Below, piece by piece: positions 38,791 to 39,350 of a DNA stretch of 39,350 nucleotides. Numbering within the stretch: the stretch's first letter is position 1; each line of letters starts with the position of its first letter. The stretch covers positions 1-39,350 of the forward strand of contig CAJTOM010000015.1 of assembly GCA_910577915.1 (NCBI GenBank), given 5' to 3'. The translations under genes were made by a program, and so were the position numbers. The notes beneath the pieces are model-generated. The model worked only from the letters and a program-made list of their open reading frames with translations. It was not told where the DNA came from and did no database searches. This DNA is from an uncultured Oscillospiraceae bacterium. GTDB lineage: Bacteria > Bacillota > Clostridia > Oscillospirales > Oscillospiraceae.

Positions 38791-39350
38791 GCGGGCCGTC
38801 TGGGTGCGCACCCGGCTGCGGATGCTGCTGTTTTCCCTGTATTACGGTTCCAGCGGAGAAAGGATGGGGGTTATGAAAAAGTTTTTGGTGCTGGCGCGGG
38901 TCCAGCTGCGGGCGCTGCTGAGCTCCCTGCGGGTGGGGGGCAGCCGGAAGAGGGCCGCCTCCGTGTGGGCGGCGCTGCTGCTGGCGGCGGTTCTGTGCGT
39001 CTGCATGTCCGGCTCTTACAGCTTCGCGCTGGGCGGTCAGCTGTCCGGAACCGGCGCGCTGCACCTGGTGCTGGTGCTGATGCCGGCCCAGGCGGTGATC
39101 GCCGGGGTGGTCTTCACCGCCTTTGCCGCCCAGGGGGTGGTGTTCGGCGGGCGGGACGCAGATCTGCTGCTGTCCATGCCGGTGCCCGCTGTGGCGGTGC
39201 TGGGGTCCAAGCTGACGGCGCTGTACGCGGAGAATCTGGTGTTCTGCCTGTTTCTGGTCCTGCCCGCCGGAGCGGCCTGGCTGTGGTACGGCGGGGGCGG
39301 GGGCGCGCTGTTTGTGCTGCGCCTGGTAATCGGGGTGCTGTTTCTGGCCC
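38783..39350 (+). CDS. ABC transporter permease, N-terminal part (runs off the window)
   Basis: 189 residues to the window end, no stop. From ATG 38873 the protein reads MKKFLVLARVQLRALLSSLRVGG, then hydrophobic segments (AASVWAALLLAAVLCVCMSGS, LHLVLVLMPAQAVIAGVVFTAFAAQGVVF, LVFCLFLVLPAGAAWLWYG) and DADLLLSMPVPAVAVLGSKLTALYAENL, the signature of large ABC-2-like permeases. The frame is open back to GTG 38783, which has GGAG 7 nt upstream and overlaps the ATPase stop; the extra 30 residues (VWVRTRLRMLLFSLYYGSSGER) resemble the segment after ATG 38873. The start is therefore either 38783 or 38873. Confidence 0.85.
   Translation, partial: MNERAVWVRTRLRMLLFSLYYGSSGERMGVMKKFLVLARVQLRALLSSLRVGGSRKRAASVWAALLLAAVLCVCMSGSYSFALGGQLSGTGALHLVLVLMPAQAVIAGVVFTAFAAQGVVFGGRDADLLLSMPVPAVAVLGSKLTALYAENLVFCLFLVLPAGAAWLWYGGGGGALFVLRLVIGVLFLA

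Noticed and set aside
38787..38876. A 29-codon ORF starting at ATGA over the ATPase stop
   Set aside because: It encodes a Cys/Gly/Pro-rich peptide without family features; the alternative frame continues into the permease and has a better ribosome site.
1..39350. CRISPR arrays, rRNA genes, further tRNA genes or complete insertion sequences
   Set aside because: I looked for regularly spaced direct repeats, rRNA signatures, cloverleafs and transposase motifs and saw none beyond the tRNA-Pro and the recombinase fragment.

Overview
The window looks like a chromosomal stretch of a spore-forming Clostridia bacterium (Bacillota), most likely a GC-rich Oscillospiraceae-type gut anaerobe of the Flavonifractor/Oscillibacter/Lawsonibacter kind. 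This is inferred from strong AGGAGG ribosome sites, vegetative -35/-10 promoters, a tyrosine T-box, a CIRCE operator, a SpoIIM-family protein, many MerR-type promoters and G/C-ending codons. No 16S gene is present, so the genus is a guess.

Layout. 1-435: end of a large serine recombinase (edge of a mobile element lying to the left), next to a tRNA-Pro(CGG) gene with its own promoter and terminator. 748-5700: htpG under a CIRCE-like operator, a serine hydrolase, and a DUF362 protein. 5695-8365: GNAT-gltX-spoIIM-like operon. 8439-12059: recQ, then an aldo/keto reductase-merR operon. The 19-bp-spaced promoter of that operon resembles the DUF362 promoter 6.4 kb away. 12121-15510: leuS, a small coiled-coil protein and a second GNAT. 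15620-17945: an AT-richer islet with an S41 protease lipoprotein and a DUF4303-like protein. 18030-20518: tyrosine T-box, EamA transporter, tyrS. 20526-20810: a non-coding element with hairpin ends in inverted orientation. 20833-23047: two membrane-protein genes, a 241-bp segment bounded by inverted 24-bp sites and containing promoters, and a tyrosine recombinase. 23143-25195: two-component system. 25579-28995: an antibiotic-type ABC-F gene behind a three-codon upstream ORF and an intrinsic terminator, followed by a DJ-1-like and an HExxH protein. 29134-30267: a DUF1062-like protein and a TipA-like MerR regulator with an internal start. 30252-33237: rsmA, a TSUP transporter and a G5/3D cell-wall protein. 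33633-35888: a membrane-anchored XRE regulator, trmD, rimM. 36212-39350: PadR-HAAS/DUF4097 pair, then an ABC ATPase and the start of its permease.

The most interesting reading is the 21.4-23.0 kb region. Two near-identical 24-bp sites in inverted orientation, each an imperfect dyad like a tyrosine-recombinase core site, flank a 193-bp segment with a strong promoter facing a two-gene membrane-protein operon. A tyrosine recombinase gene lies immediately beside it. This is what a phase-variable invertible promoter looks like. The second is the ABC-F leader, where a tiny ORF, an antiterminator arm and a terminator form a classic ribosome-sensing attenuator.
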